Below are positions 9,844 through 21,589 of a DNA stretch of 64,000 nt, one piece after another. Position numbers and translations under genes: made by a program. Source of the stretch: Bactericera cockerelli (taxonomy: Eukaryota > Arthropoda > Insecta > Hemiptera > Triozidae); assembly GCA_024516035.1 (NCBI GenBank), contig CM044957.1, positions 19,739,031-19,803,030 of the forward strand, read 5' to 3'. Under the pieces are notes generated by a model that made no database searches, was not told where the DNA came from, and was given only the letters and a program-made list of their open reading frames with translations. Each line of letters begins with the position of its first letter. Position 1 is the first letter of the stretch.

Positions 9844-11869
9844 AACTCCCAATATTCTGGTCTGTGGTCCGCGCAAGCATCCTCCTAAAGTGTGCAGAAA
9901 ATTTTGCAACAATTATAATAACCTGCAAACAGAATCATTATCTCTCCATTGTTTTCAACTGCCGTTATTAAAAAATAAATGGCGCTTGATGTGCATGCAG
10001 CACTTGCCAATATTCCAACCATAAAATTACTGAACAAATAACTACAATGTTTAAGTGCCGGGGATCGTTTATTGTAAATGCTGGAGGGTTGTTAGGAGGA
10101 ACCCATTTAGCATCCCAGTGGCGGATGCTGGATCGGTTAGTACGTAAGTATAACTTTACTACGGGAATCAGACCTGTGTGTTTCAGGTATTCAGACGAAG
10201 AGAGCACCAATGGGTATGACGAGAATGTAACTTAGGATGGGTGAGGTTAATGTGGGCAGCTAGTTTGTGAGTGTCCATAGAATACAGTAAAACACATTGT
10301 TTTGAATGACCATTGACGCTAAAGAGACTTTAATGCTATTCGGGCTGTATAAAGAGCTTACATTATTAAAAGTAGATTGCAAATAATCAAAATATGAAGA
10401 AGAAAAAAAATGACGTACACATCAGTATGAATACCTACTTTACCACATACCTACATTACAAAATTCAACATCAATACTTGGGACGTTCAGAAATGAGAAG
10501 AGAAGTATTATGACAAGAAGGAGAGAAGACAAAGGAAATACAGACCGAAGAGAGTCAAGAATAATTGAAGAAAATATGAAAACTCAAGAGCAAATACAAT
10601 AAGGAACGAGGATACCTGGGTAGGAAGCAGTCAAGAGTACATTATTGAGGGATTCCGGATTCAATTTCCCTCTCCAGAGCGACGGGTATACATGGGAACT
10701 TAGTCTAAAAATAATAAAGAGGAAAATATAAATTGCAAAATTTAATAATAAAACAGCAAAAATTAAATTCCGCAGAAAATGTCTTAGAACAGCAAGAAGG
10801 AGTAAGTAGAAAAATAAATATTTTTACAAAAAAAAAGAGGAAAAGAAGAAGAGAGAGAAGAAAAAATCGCACAATACAAAAAAAAAGTTAGGGTAGGTAT
10901 AAGAAGGAAACAAAAAGTACCTCTACGTTACGTGCGCTTTAAGCAATGGTAGGTAAAATAGGAGGGAATGGAAAATATACGAGCTTTCCCTTTCTCCCGC
11001 CTCCACCCCGAGAGGTATGCACACCCTCGCACAGAATTTTGAACTCGCCTGCACCCGAAAACTTCCCAACCCTGCCCGGGAGCTTAGGTTGGACGAGTCT
11101 TGTGATTTGGGAACCTCCGCCTCCCTCAGGAGAAGGCTCAGCTCTGTTATTTCCTTTATCGATTCTGCATCTTGAACCCCTCCCTCCGGAAGTAAAATAA
11201 GTTTTCAATAAACTGCAGTATTCCTTTCGAAGAAGAACCGTCTTTCTGAAAAATGCATACTCCAATTATTACAAGGAAGATTCTAACAGAGAATCGAATG
11301 AAAGTAAAGACAGCCAAGAAGAAATTACGATTGCTAATGAGGGATTTTTCTTGTGAAAGTACTGAGTTTGATCTCTGATGAGAGGTGACTTTGAAAAACT
11401 GAAAGGATTACAATTACTATCAACCTATAACCTGAACACGGACACCACAGTAACTTATTCAAAACTTTGTTTTGTCAAAGTTTTCGTTGGTCTGAGCTTT
11501 ACGTGAGCTGGGATTAATTATTAGCAGTCAACTCAAGACAATTTCAGATCACTCGCACTACTGTTTTAGGCTCTTTGTAAATTGGTATTCGAATTTATTT
11601 TACCCTCTTTAATGGCTGTATCTAATTCATAAGATAATACATCTAAATGAGCCAGCTATTGCACTGCAGCAACTGTAGACTTCGCTGGACCGTCACCTCA
11701 CAATGGCAAGAGTCCAGCTTTTTAATTTACCTTTTGGCTCTTCCCACTTGATTATAGTTATTACCTATTTGAATCAATAGCGACCTTTGAATCTCCCTTC
11801 TTTTGTATCTCCGCTCTTCTTTTTATAAGTAGTAAATTTTCATGTTATTATTATTTAGTGTAAATCCAC
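9844..11869. other. intergenic, no recognised gene
   Basis: The stretch holds a short SINE family 3 fragment (about 10222-10270, GGGTGAGGTTAATGTGGGCA), an A-rich purine tract (about 10380-10920) and a C/G-richer block at 10940-11200 that is open in frames on both strands. The block encodes no domain I recognise, has Pro/Gly-rich translations and no start context, and is more likely repeat-derived than genic. Confidence 0.4.
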
Positions 11870-11876
11870 TGGAATA

Positions 11877-11914
<38 letters not shown>

Positions 11915-14900
11915 GTGCTTTAACTTCAGTGGTCATTCGCACCGTTTCCAAGTTTAGATTTTTCTAAATAAACGGGTTCTCTTAAGGTATAGCATTAGAG
12001 AATCTATCCCGTTTTTATCATCCTCAAGAGAAGGAGGGGTAGATAGGGATGTTCGAATAGGGGTGAGTACAGGACATACCAAGATGTGTACAACTGTGAG
12101 TTGAACTCCACATTCACAGTCAGGGGGATTTTCTCTTCGGAATAAATGGCCATGAGTTAATAAAGTATGTCCAATACGCATTCTAGTCAAGATTACTTCT
12201 TCTTTTCTATTCGATCTGTGGCTAGACTGCCAAACACCTATGTTGGGTTTAATTCTTTTTAACTTATTATTCGGATCAATAGAATTCCAGTATTTCTTCA
12301 AATTATCTTGTATTAGGCTTATAATATGTGGTTTTATATCATCAGGAGCGCAAAGGTTCCTTTGAGAAGGATGAGTAGGACGGGAGGCCGCTCTGTCAAC
12401 CATCTCATTACCTTCAATACCGCAATGCGAAGGGCACCACATGAAGGAGATATGTAATCCTTTGAGTGTGAGCTCTTTCCACAAGTCATGTAGTTTTGAA
12501 ACTATAGGGTGAATATATAACATATTTCCAAGTGCAGTTAGAGCACTAAGAGAATCACTGATGATCAAAAATCTAGTAGATGGGGTAGAAAAATCATTGT
12601 TTTCAGAGATATTTTCCAAACAAAGCAATATGCCAATAAGCTCTGCAGAAAATATACTATTTATACTACTCAATGAGCTGGAATGAACACTACCATCAAT
12701 GCTGAAGGCGCAACTAGTAGACTCAGATGATTTTGAGCCATCAGTGAAACAAAGAGTATGGTCTTGAAATTTAGAATGTATAATATCATTAAACAACACA
12801 CGGAACTGAATAGGGCAAGTTATTGATTTTTTATGGGCAGATAGAGATAAATCTATTTCAGGCATGTGATGAGACCAAGGTGGCAAACAGGGATTATATG
12901 GGGCAATATTGTTCTGCACCAGTGTGGAGTGAAATTCACTAATTAATTTGTAACGAACTGTTAAAGGTACAGGTTTTTTCCCAAAATTGTCAACTGAAAA
13001 ATTATTGTTCAAAAAAAGTTTATGCATTGGGTTAAGAGGTGAAGCAAATATTTTTGTCACATAGTTCATTAATAATTTATCTCGTCTCATAGAAAGAGGG
13101 GGTATACTTGATTCAATGTATAGACTAGGCACAGGACTGGTACGTAAAGCACCTGTAACTAGTCGTATACCTGCATGGTGAACCGGATTAAGCTTTGCAA
13201 GCAGATGATCCTTAGCACTGCCATAAATTGTACAGCCGTAATCAAAAATGGGTAAGACGTAGGCACAGTAAAACTTATGAAGTGTAGCTCTAGACAGACC
13301 CCATTTTGAATTACACACTATTTTCAACGGATTTAAAGATGAAAGAGCACGAGATTTGACATAATCAATATGATTATTCCATCTTAGTTTTGAGTCCCAA
13401 ACTAATCCTAAGAATTTTGTTTTATCTAGAAAACACAGTCTCTGACCAGCATAGTATAGCGTGATCGGGTCTATCCGCCTACGCCTGCTAAATCTAATAC
13501 ATACAGACTTCTGAGGATCTGTTGAAAAAGTAATACCATTAAGGTTGGCCCAACTCTCTAGGTCATTAAGAGTGGTTTGGAGAATGTTCTGCATGCTGTC
13601 TATATCCTTGCCTTTTATACATATTAGCAGGTCGTCAATGAATAATAGACTTCGTACTGGAAGTTTGATAACAGACAGCATTTCATTAAGGAAGACTACA
13701 AAAAGGAGAGGCGATAGGCTGGATCCTTGAACTATACCGTTAGTTAATGTATGAGGGTTCGATACCACACCATTACATTTTACAGAGATAACCCTATTAG
13801 AAAGGAAGCTCCAGAGGTAACGGAGGATAAAACCATCGATTCCTAGTGACATGAGGTTCTTGATTATTTTATATCTCCATGTACAGTCGAAAGCCTTTTG
13901 GATGTCTAAAAACAGGGCCATTGTACATTCATTTTTTGCAAAACCAGTGGCGACTACATGTTCTAAGTAAGCCAAATTATCAACAGTAGAACGTTTGCAT
14001 CGTCCACCACTTTGAAATTGATTTAATAATTTCTGTTTTTCAAGGAAATAAGAGAGACGTTTGTTCACAATTTTTTCTAATAATTTGCTACAACAGTTTA
14101 TCAGAGATATTGGACGGTAATTTGAAGCCACCAGTCTATCTTTACCTGGCTTGAGCAGCGGTAAAATTAAAGATTTGCTCCAGGATGTAGGGAAGTCACC
14201 TGACACCCAAATATAATTAAAAATATCCAAAATTTTCTGAAGCGCGGCGTTGGGCAAATTCTTTAAAAAAATATAAGAGACACCGTCAGGTCCAGATGCT
14301 TTTGATGTTGACGTTTTCAGTGCAAGTAGAAGTTCATGGAACTCGATTGGGGAGTTATAAGTATCCACTCTACTAAATGAAAATGTTATAGGGCTTTTCT
14401 CACAATTCTTTTTATGTTCAAGAAAAGATGGAGTATAATTACTGTCGGATGATACACAGGAAAAATGAGAAGCAAGCATATTAGCAATATTTGGGGGATC
14501 AAACACGAGGTTAGACGGGTTATTATTGTCTTGTAAGGCACTAATATGTCTAGGGACATATTTTCCTCTCAGTTTATTCATCTTGAAAAACATTTCTGCA
14601 GAAGAAGTTGACTGGTCTATTGATGATACAAAATCAGTCCAACCTACCCTTTTTTTTAATTTTACCGTACGACGAGCAATTGCTCGGGCTTTTTGAAATT
14701 CTATCTTATTTTCAATGGAGGGGTTTCTTTTTAAGGTTCTCAAACATTTACGTCTTTTCCTAATTACCTTTTTAACATCTTCATCCCACCAAGGAACAGA
14801 TGTTTTATTTGTTGAAATTTTTTTCAATGGGATCGCAGCTTTCGCAGCACTCAAAATGTTGCTATTCATTGAATCAATGATTGAGTCAATGTTAATGATA

Positions 14901-15222
14901 TTATCCGGGAAAGAATTAAAATTAATAAAGTTGAAATTTATTTTTGATTGAAATAGTTCCCAATTAGCTTTTTCATAATTCCATATTTCAAAATTATTGG
15001 ATGATAGAGAGGGGTTACTTATACCCTGAAGAGATAAAACAATGGGGTAGTGATCTGAGTTATGGAGATCTTCAGTAATTTCCCAATCAATATCCAGAAA
15101 TAAAGAAGTAGAACATAATGATAGGTCAATGGCAGAGTGAGATAAATACGATAAATTGTAATGGGTTGGAGAACCATTATTTAGAAGGTTAACATCATTA
15201 TTTAATAGTTGGAATAAAGATT
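11870..15222 (-). mobile_element. 5'-truncated I-group non-LTR retrotransposon
   Basis: The element body spans 11881-15209 and is flanked by direct repeats TGGAATAAAGATT (11870-11882, whose last two bases overlap the tail, and 15210-15222). On the minus strand it ends in a 27-nt poly(A) tail (T run at 11881-11907) after a 46-base 3' untranslated region. Its 5' end breaks off inside the endonuclease domain. Poly(A), a target duplication and 5' truncation together are the hallmark of target-primed reverse transcription. It is a recent insertion, because the remaining frame of about 3.25 kb has no stop. Confidence 0.9.
11954..15207 (-). CDS. LINE ORF2: endonuclease end, reverse transcriptase, RNase H
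   Basis: The frame is open across about 1,080 codons and has no natural start because the element is truncated; the first internal ATG is at 14869. Upstream of it are the last endonuclease blocks: SAIDLSL and NSDHYPIVLS, the SDH active-site motif. Counting from that Met, the reverse transcriptase runs from about 190 to 440 (ASGPDGVS, YRPISLINCCSKLLEKIV, LFLDIQKAFDCTW, GIVQGSSLSPLLF). Its catalytic box is FIDD (410-413) instead of the usual Y/FADD; both aspartates remain. An RNase H domain follows (TDGS at 709, AEL at 743, SDS at 771, NEMVDRAAS at 821), with all four acidic residues. A Cys/His knuckle (CECGX6HX4C, about 918-933) closes the protein. RNase H points to the I superfamily (I, Nimb, LOA or relatives). 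It could supply the machinery that mobilises local SINEs, which is inference. Confidence 0.9.
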
Positions 15223-17192
15223 GTTAAGAGTTTTACGACTTCCTATATATTTTTTGTGTGTTTTTTTTATGAATTATATTGTGTTTTTATTTTGTGTAAA
15301 AGCAGGAGTATGAATCATATACTCCACATGACTGTGTTGTGGAGACTAGATTTTTGTACTGGTCGTTGATAAATCACAGACAACTTGCTCTACCTAATAG
15401 GAAGAAATTTCCAATCATTAAAAAGAATTTTTCAAATTAAATTTCATATCAGTGGAGACAGCATTTCTTCCTGCTCCTCATAATGTCAAGGCCACTTCCA
15501 TATTATATCGTTCACATAAATATTCCACATAAAAAAAATGTGTCAAACTTTCGAGCTGTCCGCCGTTAAAGTGACCGCTCCCTATTTTTTACAGACAGTT
15601 AACTCCAGAATGATCGTAAAAAGTTTTCTCCGGAATAATCTAGCATAACTGCGCGGCATAAAGTGACATAATGGGGATTCTGGATTGCTAGACGTAATAC
15701 AGCGGGGATCTTGTGTGATGATAGCTAGCAAGCTCAGGGACGGAGAGATTCGTGCGATGGTGCAGGCATGGATATGGATATTGAGTAAACCTTGGACATG
15801 GATAGGTTGTACATGGGAAGGTATCGAGCGCATCTGCCGCTCTTGTGAGGACAGGATTTGTCCCAAAAACCTGTCGGAAGAAAAAGCTATTGATAGTATA
15901 ATATTGTATTTTTTTTTGCAAGTATCAATCTAAATCAATCATATATATATACATAGTTTGTATACATCCGATCTTGATGTTGGTAATTGTTCTTTCTTCA
16001 CTATGATGCGGCCATGCCTTAATGTTAGTCTGTATCAAAGTACGGGTTAAAAGGCTAGTTAATAATGTTAAAAATATTGTTATTGATAAAGTTTTTCCTA
16101 TGCGCTGGATAATATATATGAATATTCTACTTGCGCAGTCCAAATGGTAAAAGATAACGAGGTATCGATAAAATAATAACAATCGAATCCTTCTTTAAAT
16201 TTATTTATCAGACTACATTATTTTTTTCTACAACCCCGAGAAGTAGGTATGGTGGTAGATACCTATGTACTATTACGGCCATGCCTTAGTTGAAATAAAA
16301 TTGAGTTCCTAGACCGGTAAGTTTCAAAATGGTATGATCAAAATGCGTTCTAAAACACAATTTTATCCTAAATGATGTGTTCCCATTATTTTTGTCACAT
16401 CTAAAATGCGTCCCTAACAAAAGTAAATTTGTAACTAGGTATTACAAATGTTACCACTCAACATTGAATGATAGCTTTCACATCTGGGTATGTTTGCAGT
16501 TCATCGTTTTCAAGTAGGTATCTGAATACTTCTTAGGTAGGGTTGGTAAAGTAAGGAATCGATAGATATACATCGACTCTTTAACTTATGATCGGATACA
16601 TTTATAGATCATTTTCAAGTATTGAATTTGTAGGTTGGTTAGGAAAAATAGTTACATAATTATAAAATATGTCCTCGGATGTAATGACGGGTTAGGAATA
16701 AATGCAAGACGATGCTTTGGGTATATATTAGTATTGTTTCACTTCACTTTGAATTTCCTCCAATTTTTTTATATTTTTTTTTGTAAATTTTTCAGATTTT
16801 CGTAAATATATCAGCCTTAAAAACTAATTTAAGTAAAAAGTTGAGGTCAGGCGAATGGTCTTTATCTCCAAGATCTGGTAGTTCGAAAAATTTGATGAAA
16901 TTATAATGGGATGGTCCCAATTTTTTATGTGTGCACAAAATTTCGTTGAAATTCGTTTTGTAGTTTCTGAGATTTGCGTGTTTCAAGGAATGAAAATAAC
17001 AGACCCGACGTTCCCCGACAGAGAGACACAAAATTTATTAATGTTTTTAGGAGGTTACGAAACGTACAGAAATATGGGAAAAAATGAAAATCGAAGCAAA
17101 AAAATCTTATTATTTTTACGAAAACAAACACAATACTTTCGAGATATAATATTAGATTTTCTTAGAAGTAATAACTTTAAACATCAGGTAAA
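15223..17192. other. intergenic, no recognised gene
   Basis: An AT-rich stretch. From about 16740 to 17180 there is a dispersed repeat (GTAGTTTCTGAGATTTGCGTG, then ACAGAC motifs and CGAGATATAATATTAGATTT) that recurs in degenerate form at about 47690-47930. Its reading frames are poor, low-complexity and without a recognisable domain. Confidence 0.4.
16740..17180 (+). repeat. dispersed repeat, copy 1
   Basis: It shares TTTCTGAGATTTGCG, a short ACAGAC-rich block and a closing AGAAGTAATAA-like end with a copy at about 47450-47930. Family identity is unknown. Adjacent to the hAT insertion, which begins 20 bases later. Confidence 0.45.
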
Positions 17193-17287
17193 CTGATAAG
17201 CATGCGCGGATATAGGGGGGGGCACGGGGGGCACGGGCCCCCCCAGATTTTTTCGGTAAGCGGTGTTTCTCAAATTTCATTATACCT

Positions 17288-17860
17288 AATCCCGTAAAAA
17301 AAAGATCTCAATGAGTTAGGGGGGCACGGGCCCCAAAATAATTCCCAATTCTAAGACTAATCCCGTAAAAAAAGATCTCAATGAGTTAGGGGGGCACGGG
17401 CCCCAAAATAATTCCCAATTCTAAGACTAATCCCGTAAAAAAAAGATCTCAATGAGTTAGGGGGCACGGGCCCCAAAATAATTCCCAATTCTAGGACTAA
17501 TCCCGTAAAAAAAATCTCAATGAGTTAGGGGGGCACGGGCCCCAAAATAATTTCCCATGATAAGCCTAATCCCGTAAAAAAAGATCTCAATGAGTTAGGG
17601 GGGCACAGGCCCCAAAATAATTCCCAATTCTAAGACTAATCCCGTAAAAAAAGATCTCTATAAGTTAGGGGGGCACGGGCCCCAAAATAATTCCCAATTC
17701 TAAGACTAATCCCGTAAAAAAAAATCTCAATAAGTTAGGGGGGCACGGGATCAAAATAATTCCCAATTCTAAGACTAATCCCGTAAAAGAAATCTCAATA
17801 AGTTAGGGGTGCACGGGACCCAAAATAATTCACAATTCTAAGACCAATAAGAAATAACTA
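17288..17860 (+). repeat. about 70-bp minisatellite inside the hAT element
   Basis: Eight full units of about 70 bp and one partial unit, each containing TAATCCCGTAAAAAAA, ATCTCAATGAGTTAGG, GGGGCACGGGCCCC and AAAATAATTCCCAATTCTAA. The unit repeats the GGGCACGGGCCCC block found at the element's own left end, so the array probably grew by amplification of a subterminal segment. Confidence 0.9.
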
Positions 17861-17949
17861 AATAATAAAGTTGTCAAATCCACACAGATTGTCCGAGAAA
17901 TCTGAAATTTTACCTATAGATCCATTTGGATCAAGGAATATATCTCTAG

Positions 17950-18350
17950 GGTTCAGCTAAACGGGGTAAGGACAAAAAATGGATGGGTGACACAAAAAAA
18001 TCGCATTTTTCGACCGAAATGACATTTTTTTCTCTCAAAATTTGTCGTGATGGCGCCACGGCGGCGGCGTATCAACTCAAAAATAGAAAGTTTTAAGCAA
18101 GGGTTCAAGTTTTCATTCGGAATTCTGATGACCCGTTCTTGAGCTACGTTGAGTAAGGACATAAAATGGATGGGTAAACAAAAAGTATTTATGTTTTTTG
18201 ACCTGGCTGACATTTTTTCTCGAAATATGTCGTGACGAACTATCAACTCAAAGCGAAAATGTTTTTGCAAGGGTTGTAGTCTTCATTTGACATATTGATC
18301 GCGAAATTCTGATGAGCCATTCTTGAGCTCCATTAAGGACAATAATTGGA
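17950..18350 (+). repeat. about 185-bp direct repeats inside the hAT element
   Basis: A block with AAGGACAAAAAATGGATGGG, CTCAAAATTTGTCGTGA, ATCAACTCAAA and TTCTGATGACCCGTTCTTGA recurs at about 17958, 18146 and 18329, the last copy only partial. Units are diverged. No coding function is apparent. Confidence 0.65.
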
Positions 18351-18373
18351 TGGGTGACACGAAAAATATTGAC

Positions 18374-18454
18374 ATGTGTGTGTGTGTGTGTGTGTGTGGT
18401 GTGGTGTGGTGTGGTGTGGTGGGTGTGTGGTGTGGTGGGTGTGGATGTGTGTGT
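18374..18454 (+). repeat. GT-rich microsatellite
   Basis: Runs of TG and GTGTGGTG alternate over about 80 bases. They are followed by GGCTTGCGAAGCGGCGGGTG, the reverse complement of the segment that precedes the CA tract at 9001. Confidence 0.85.
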
Positions 18455-18553
18455 GATAGGCTTGCGAAGCGGCGGGTGCAACCCGCTAGTTGGGAATATT
18501 GTGCGATTGTGCCCCCCCAGAACAAGAGGGCTATATCCGCGCATGCTGATAAG

Positions 18554-19685
18554 TAACATTTACCTGGATATAATAATATGGTATATTATGTTGACGCATC
18601 TTATATTATAAGATGACTCAAATAATTGGCGGATCCATTTTAGATGCAGCCCTTCAATCATAAATATTTACTAGGCGACCATTATGCGCACAATTTAGTA
18701 GGTAACTTAACTAACTAATACTTATGTACTTACGACCATTGCTTTTGGCTTCATGAATAGTTCTACATTCTACTATGTATTGAGAATAACTCTGTACCTG
18801 CTATACAATTAGGTGATTTGTATTGAATCTCAACGAACACCGGAGGCGATAATAATCATCATCCAAACCACCAGCACCAGTATGGGCCAAGGCCATTAAT
18901 ATTAACTCATAATAACATTAATATCCGTGTGCATGCAATAATGATAATAATAAGTCATGAGAACGGAAGGAAGCAGACGAGAACTCGGATTTTCTCCTTT
19001 GTGGAGAGTTGATGTAACAAGAACAGCAATTTTCAAAGAAAACGGCGAAGTCTGGATACGAAATCGCATGTTCTTATGCCATGCAAAATTATTTCCAGGG
19101 TATAAAGAAAAAGAAGTTGAAAGGAAAGTAATTTTCCATACTTTCTAGAACCTAGAATGTTAGAGACATCTCTTATTTAGCCCCATTGTGACCTATGAAC
19201 CATGTGGTACCTGTTACTTATTGAGCGCAGAATTATCTGAAGAAATCGCAATTATGGTTACGGGGTTTGTGTAAATTGCAATATTATTTATAATTACTAT
19301 AAAAGACTTTTTTTAAGCTTTTGAATTGGCAAACAGTTTGTAAATGACACTTGAAAAACATTACATAAAGTGGTACTGTAATACAGAATTGAAATAATAA
19401 ATGTTGAAAAAAAAATGAATGTTCCAAATTTGATATTATTATTGACAAGCGGGCTGTCGCCCGCTTTGCGGGCCGAGGCATGGCCGTGAAAGCAAAAAAT
19501 CCTTTTTCGCCAATAGCAGGTGTTGTAGTGGGAATTTCGAAAAATCCCGTCTTATTGCACATCTAGACTATAAGACAAAGCTACCTACCAAATTTCAGCT
19601 TCCTAGGACTTACGGTTTGGGCTGTAGAGCGATGATCAGTCAGTGGTCAGTGGTCAGTGGTCAGTGAGTGTCTTTGACATTTATA
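18554..19685. other. intergenic with one dispersed repeat
   Basis: From about 19444 to 19675 there is a dispersed-repeat segment (AAGCGGGCTGTCGCCCGCTT, then CCAAATTTCAGCTTCCTAGG and TGTAGAGCGATGATCAGTCA with a GTCAGTG microrepeat). The AAATTTCAGCTT motif is shared with the 160-bp satellite at 25610-26890. Nothing else was recognised. Confidence 0.45.
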
Positions 19686-20607
19686 CGAGGTTTGGCTATT
19701 AAGTTCGTAGACGCGAGCCGCTACGCAAAAGCTGTCCATGCTAGGAAGATATGATGAACATATTTAGAAAGCTTCAAGTCTTGTGTTTTGATTGATAGCT
19801 GTCACATGACTGTACTGTAATTAGTTCTGTTGTGATAGCCCGACGCGCAAGACACCTTTTTTAATTTTGCCGGAATTATGATTGATACAAATGTTGAGCA
19901 ACGAGTGATTATTGAATTTTACGTAAAACTTGCTTGTAAAACTTTTTCTTTGTTAAAGATAGTGTACCAGGAGTCATGTTTGAAAAGATCAACTCTTTAT
20001 AAGTGGTTTAAACGGTTTCAAGATGGTCAGGAAGATGTTGAGGACGATCCACGTCCTGGTCGCCCCCAAACCTCAAAAACTGACGAAAACATTGAAAAAA
20101 TTTGTGTTATGATTCGTTCTGACCGTAGATTAACTCTATAATTAATGGCTGATACACTTAAAATTAATAGATAATGTGTTAGACAAATTTTGCACGAAAA
20201 TTTCAACATGACAAAAGTTTTCGCAAAAATGGTGCCATGCGCCAGTGCACAGTGCCTTCTCCGTGAAGACGTTCCTATCCAAGTACAACATCCCAGTGTT
20301 GGAACACCCTCCTTAATCACCCGACCTGGCCCCGTGTGACTTTTACTTGTTCCCAAAAATCAAATCTACCCTGAAAGGTACCAGATTTGACAGCGTAAAT
20401 GACGTTAAGAAAAAACCGGCAAAAGTTTTGAAAGGCCTCACACAAAATGACCTCCACCACTGTTTCGATCAATGAAAATTTTTCTTAGAACGTTGTAGGG
20501 ATAGAGGAGGGTAGTACATTGAAGGGGATAACTACTAAAGTTGGGTAAGTTAAACACACATCGTTTTATGGAAAGAGTCTACGAATTTAATAGCCAAACC
20601 TCGTATA
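19682..20607 (+). mobile_element. internally deleted mariner element
   Basis: Inverted termini beginning TACGAGGTTTGGCTATTAA (from 19684) and the complement at the right end (to 20605) match over about 27 bases with one difference. TA dinucleotides flank both ends. At about 920 bp it is shorter than a full mariner of roughly 1.3 kb. It carries only the two ends of a transposase gene (see the pseudogene). Confidence 0.9.
19878..20480 (+). pseudogene. mariner transposase, broken
   Basis: The frame starts at the ATG at 19878 and gives the N-terminal DNA-binding part (STLYKWFKRFQDG, then DDPRPGRPQTSK, the helix-turn-helix and linker of mariner transposases). It stops at 20139-20141. Further on, in another frame, LEHPP, a stop, then SPDLAPCDFYLFPK (about 20290-20355) is the block around the third catalytic Asp. 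The middle of the catalytic domain is deleted and at least two in-frame stops follow. It cannot make an active enzyme, but the ends could be recognised by a related transposase. Confidence 0.9.
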
Positions 20608-20967
20608 TTAAGATAACTTATTTTTTCTTTCAAAAAAATAATAGTAAATAATTATATCTCTTATGTTAAATAAAATTTCCGTCATTTTTAATTTAGAGAG
20701 GAAAGTACTCAGAATGCTTGAGGCATTTGCTCTCTGAACTGCACTAGATTCTAAAAATGTTATTGAGGGGTTAAAATTCATCAGGAAGTTTGACGTAGCT
20801 ACCTCCCTCAAAGCCTGAAGCAGGTTTTTCTACTTTATTTTACCTTCTGACATTTGGAAAATGAACGGTCAAAGCTCACAATGCGTCTCTTGTTTGTTAA
20901 GGTGAATGTTTGGCTAGGAAGAGTCATTAATGCAAGTAAAGTTACTTATTTTGTAATCCATCATAAA

Positions 20968-21110
20968 GATCTCAGTAGCTTCATTGATAAGCCGGCGAAC
21001 TTGTAATCTGGAGGTCGGTGGTTCAAGTGATCAAGTCCCAAGAAGCAAAAATTTAGTGGAGCGAGTTTGAGTAGTAGTGATAACACACAAATATGATAAC
21101 TGTAATCCAT
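20968..21110 (+). repeat. tRNA-derived SINE, family 2, copy b
   Basis: The head reads ATCTCAGTAGCTTCATTGAT with a B-box region (GGTGGTTCAAGTG) that carries a small duplication, GATCAAGTCCC. The tail has TTTGAGTAGTAGTGATAACA and ACACAAATATGATAACT, as in the copy at 5278-5425. Confidence 0.65.
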
Positions 21111-21589
21111 CATCTTCCAGCAAAATATAATTTATCAAAATTGAAGCGATCTCACTAAGTGAAATTCAATTTTAACTGGGGTACTCTGTTTGTCTGTGTC
21201 AGGTTTACAGTTCACAGAACTACTAGTTTTTTTTTTAAATAAAGCAATGCTCTATAAATTATATAAAATCTGTGTGAGGTTTACAGTTGGCATAATTACC
21301 TACTAGTTAGATAAGTTTTAGGTAACATTATTGTAGTTAGCTTATTTGGCATAAGTTTTGTAGCAAAGGGTCCGCCCGCACCTTCACTGTCTGAAATGAT
21401 AAAAGAAATTGAGAAAAAATGCACATTGCATAATTACGCAAGTACAGGAGTTCATACAAACCAATTCACTGATTCTCGTTAGATCGCCGAAGTGAAATAT
21501 CATTGAGTGAGCTTCAGCTATACTCTGTCTTTCATAAGAATAATAATATCGCCTTATTTATACTGCCCGATTAGGACTATTAAGTCCCA

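Larger units (their letters stand above)
17193..18553. mobile_element. non-autonomous hAT element with nested minisatellites
   Basis: An exact 8-bp direct repeat CTGATAAG (17193-17200 and 18546-18553) flanks 15-bp inverted termini, CATGCGCGGATATAG (17201-17215) and its complement (18531-18545). Eight-bp duplications define the hAT superfamily, and the termini followed by GGGGGGGCACGGGG and a CCCCCC run resemble a widespread hAT terminus type. The 1,345-bp interior has no transposase frame; it consists of tandem repeats (17288-17860 and 17950-18350) and a GT microsatellite. Confidence 0.8.

Noticed and set aside
10939..11265. 108-codon Gly/Pro-rich frames on both strands
   Set aside because: Both strands are open because the block is C/G-biased; no conserved motif, start context or splice support.
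16906..17196. 96-codon plus-strand frame next to the hAT element
   Set aside because: It lies in a dispersed repeat with a degenerate relative at 47450-47930 that is not open.
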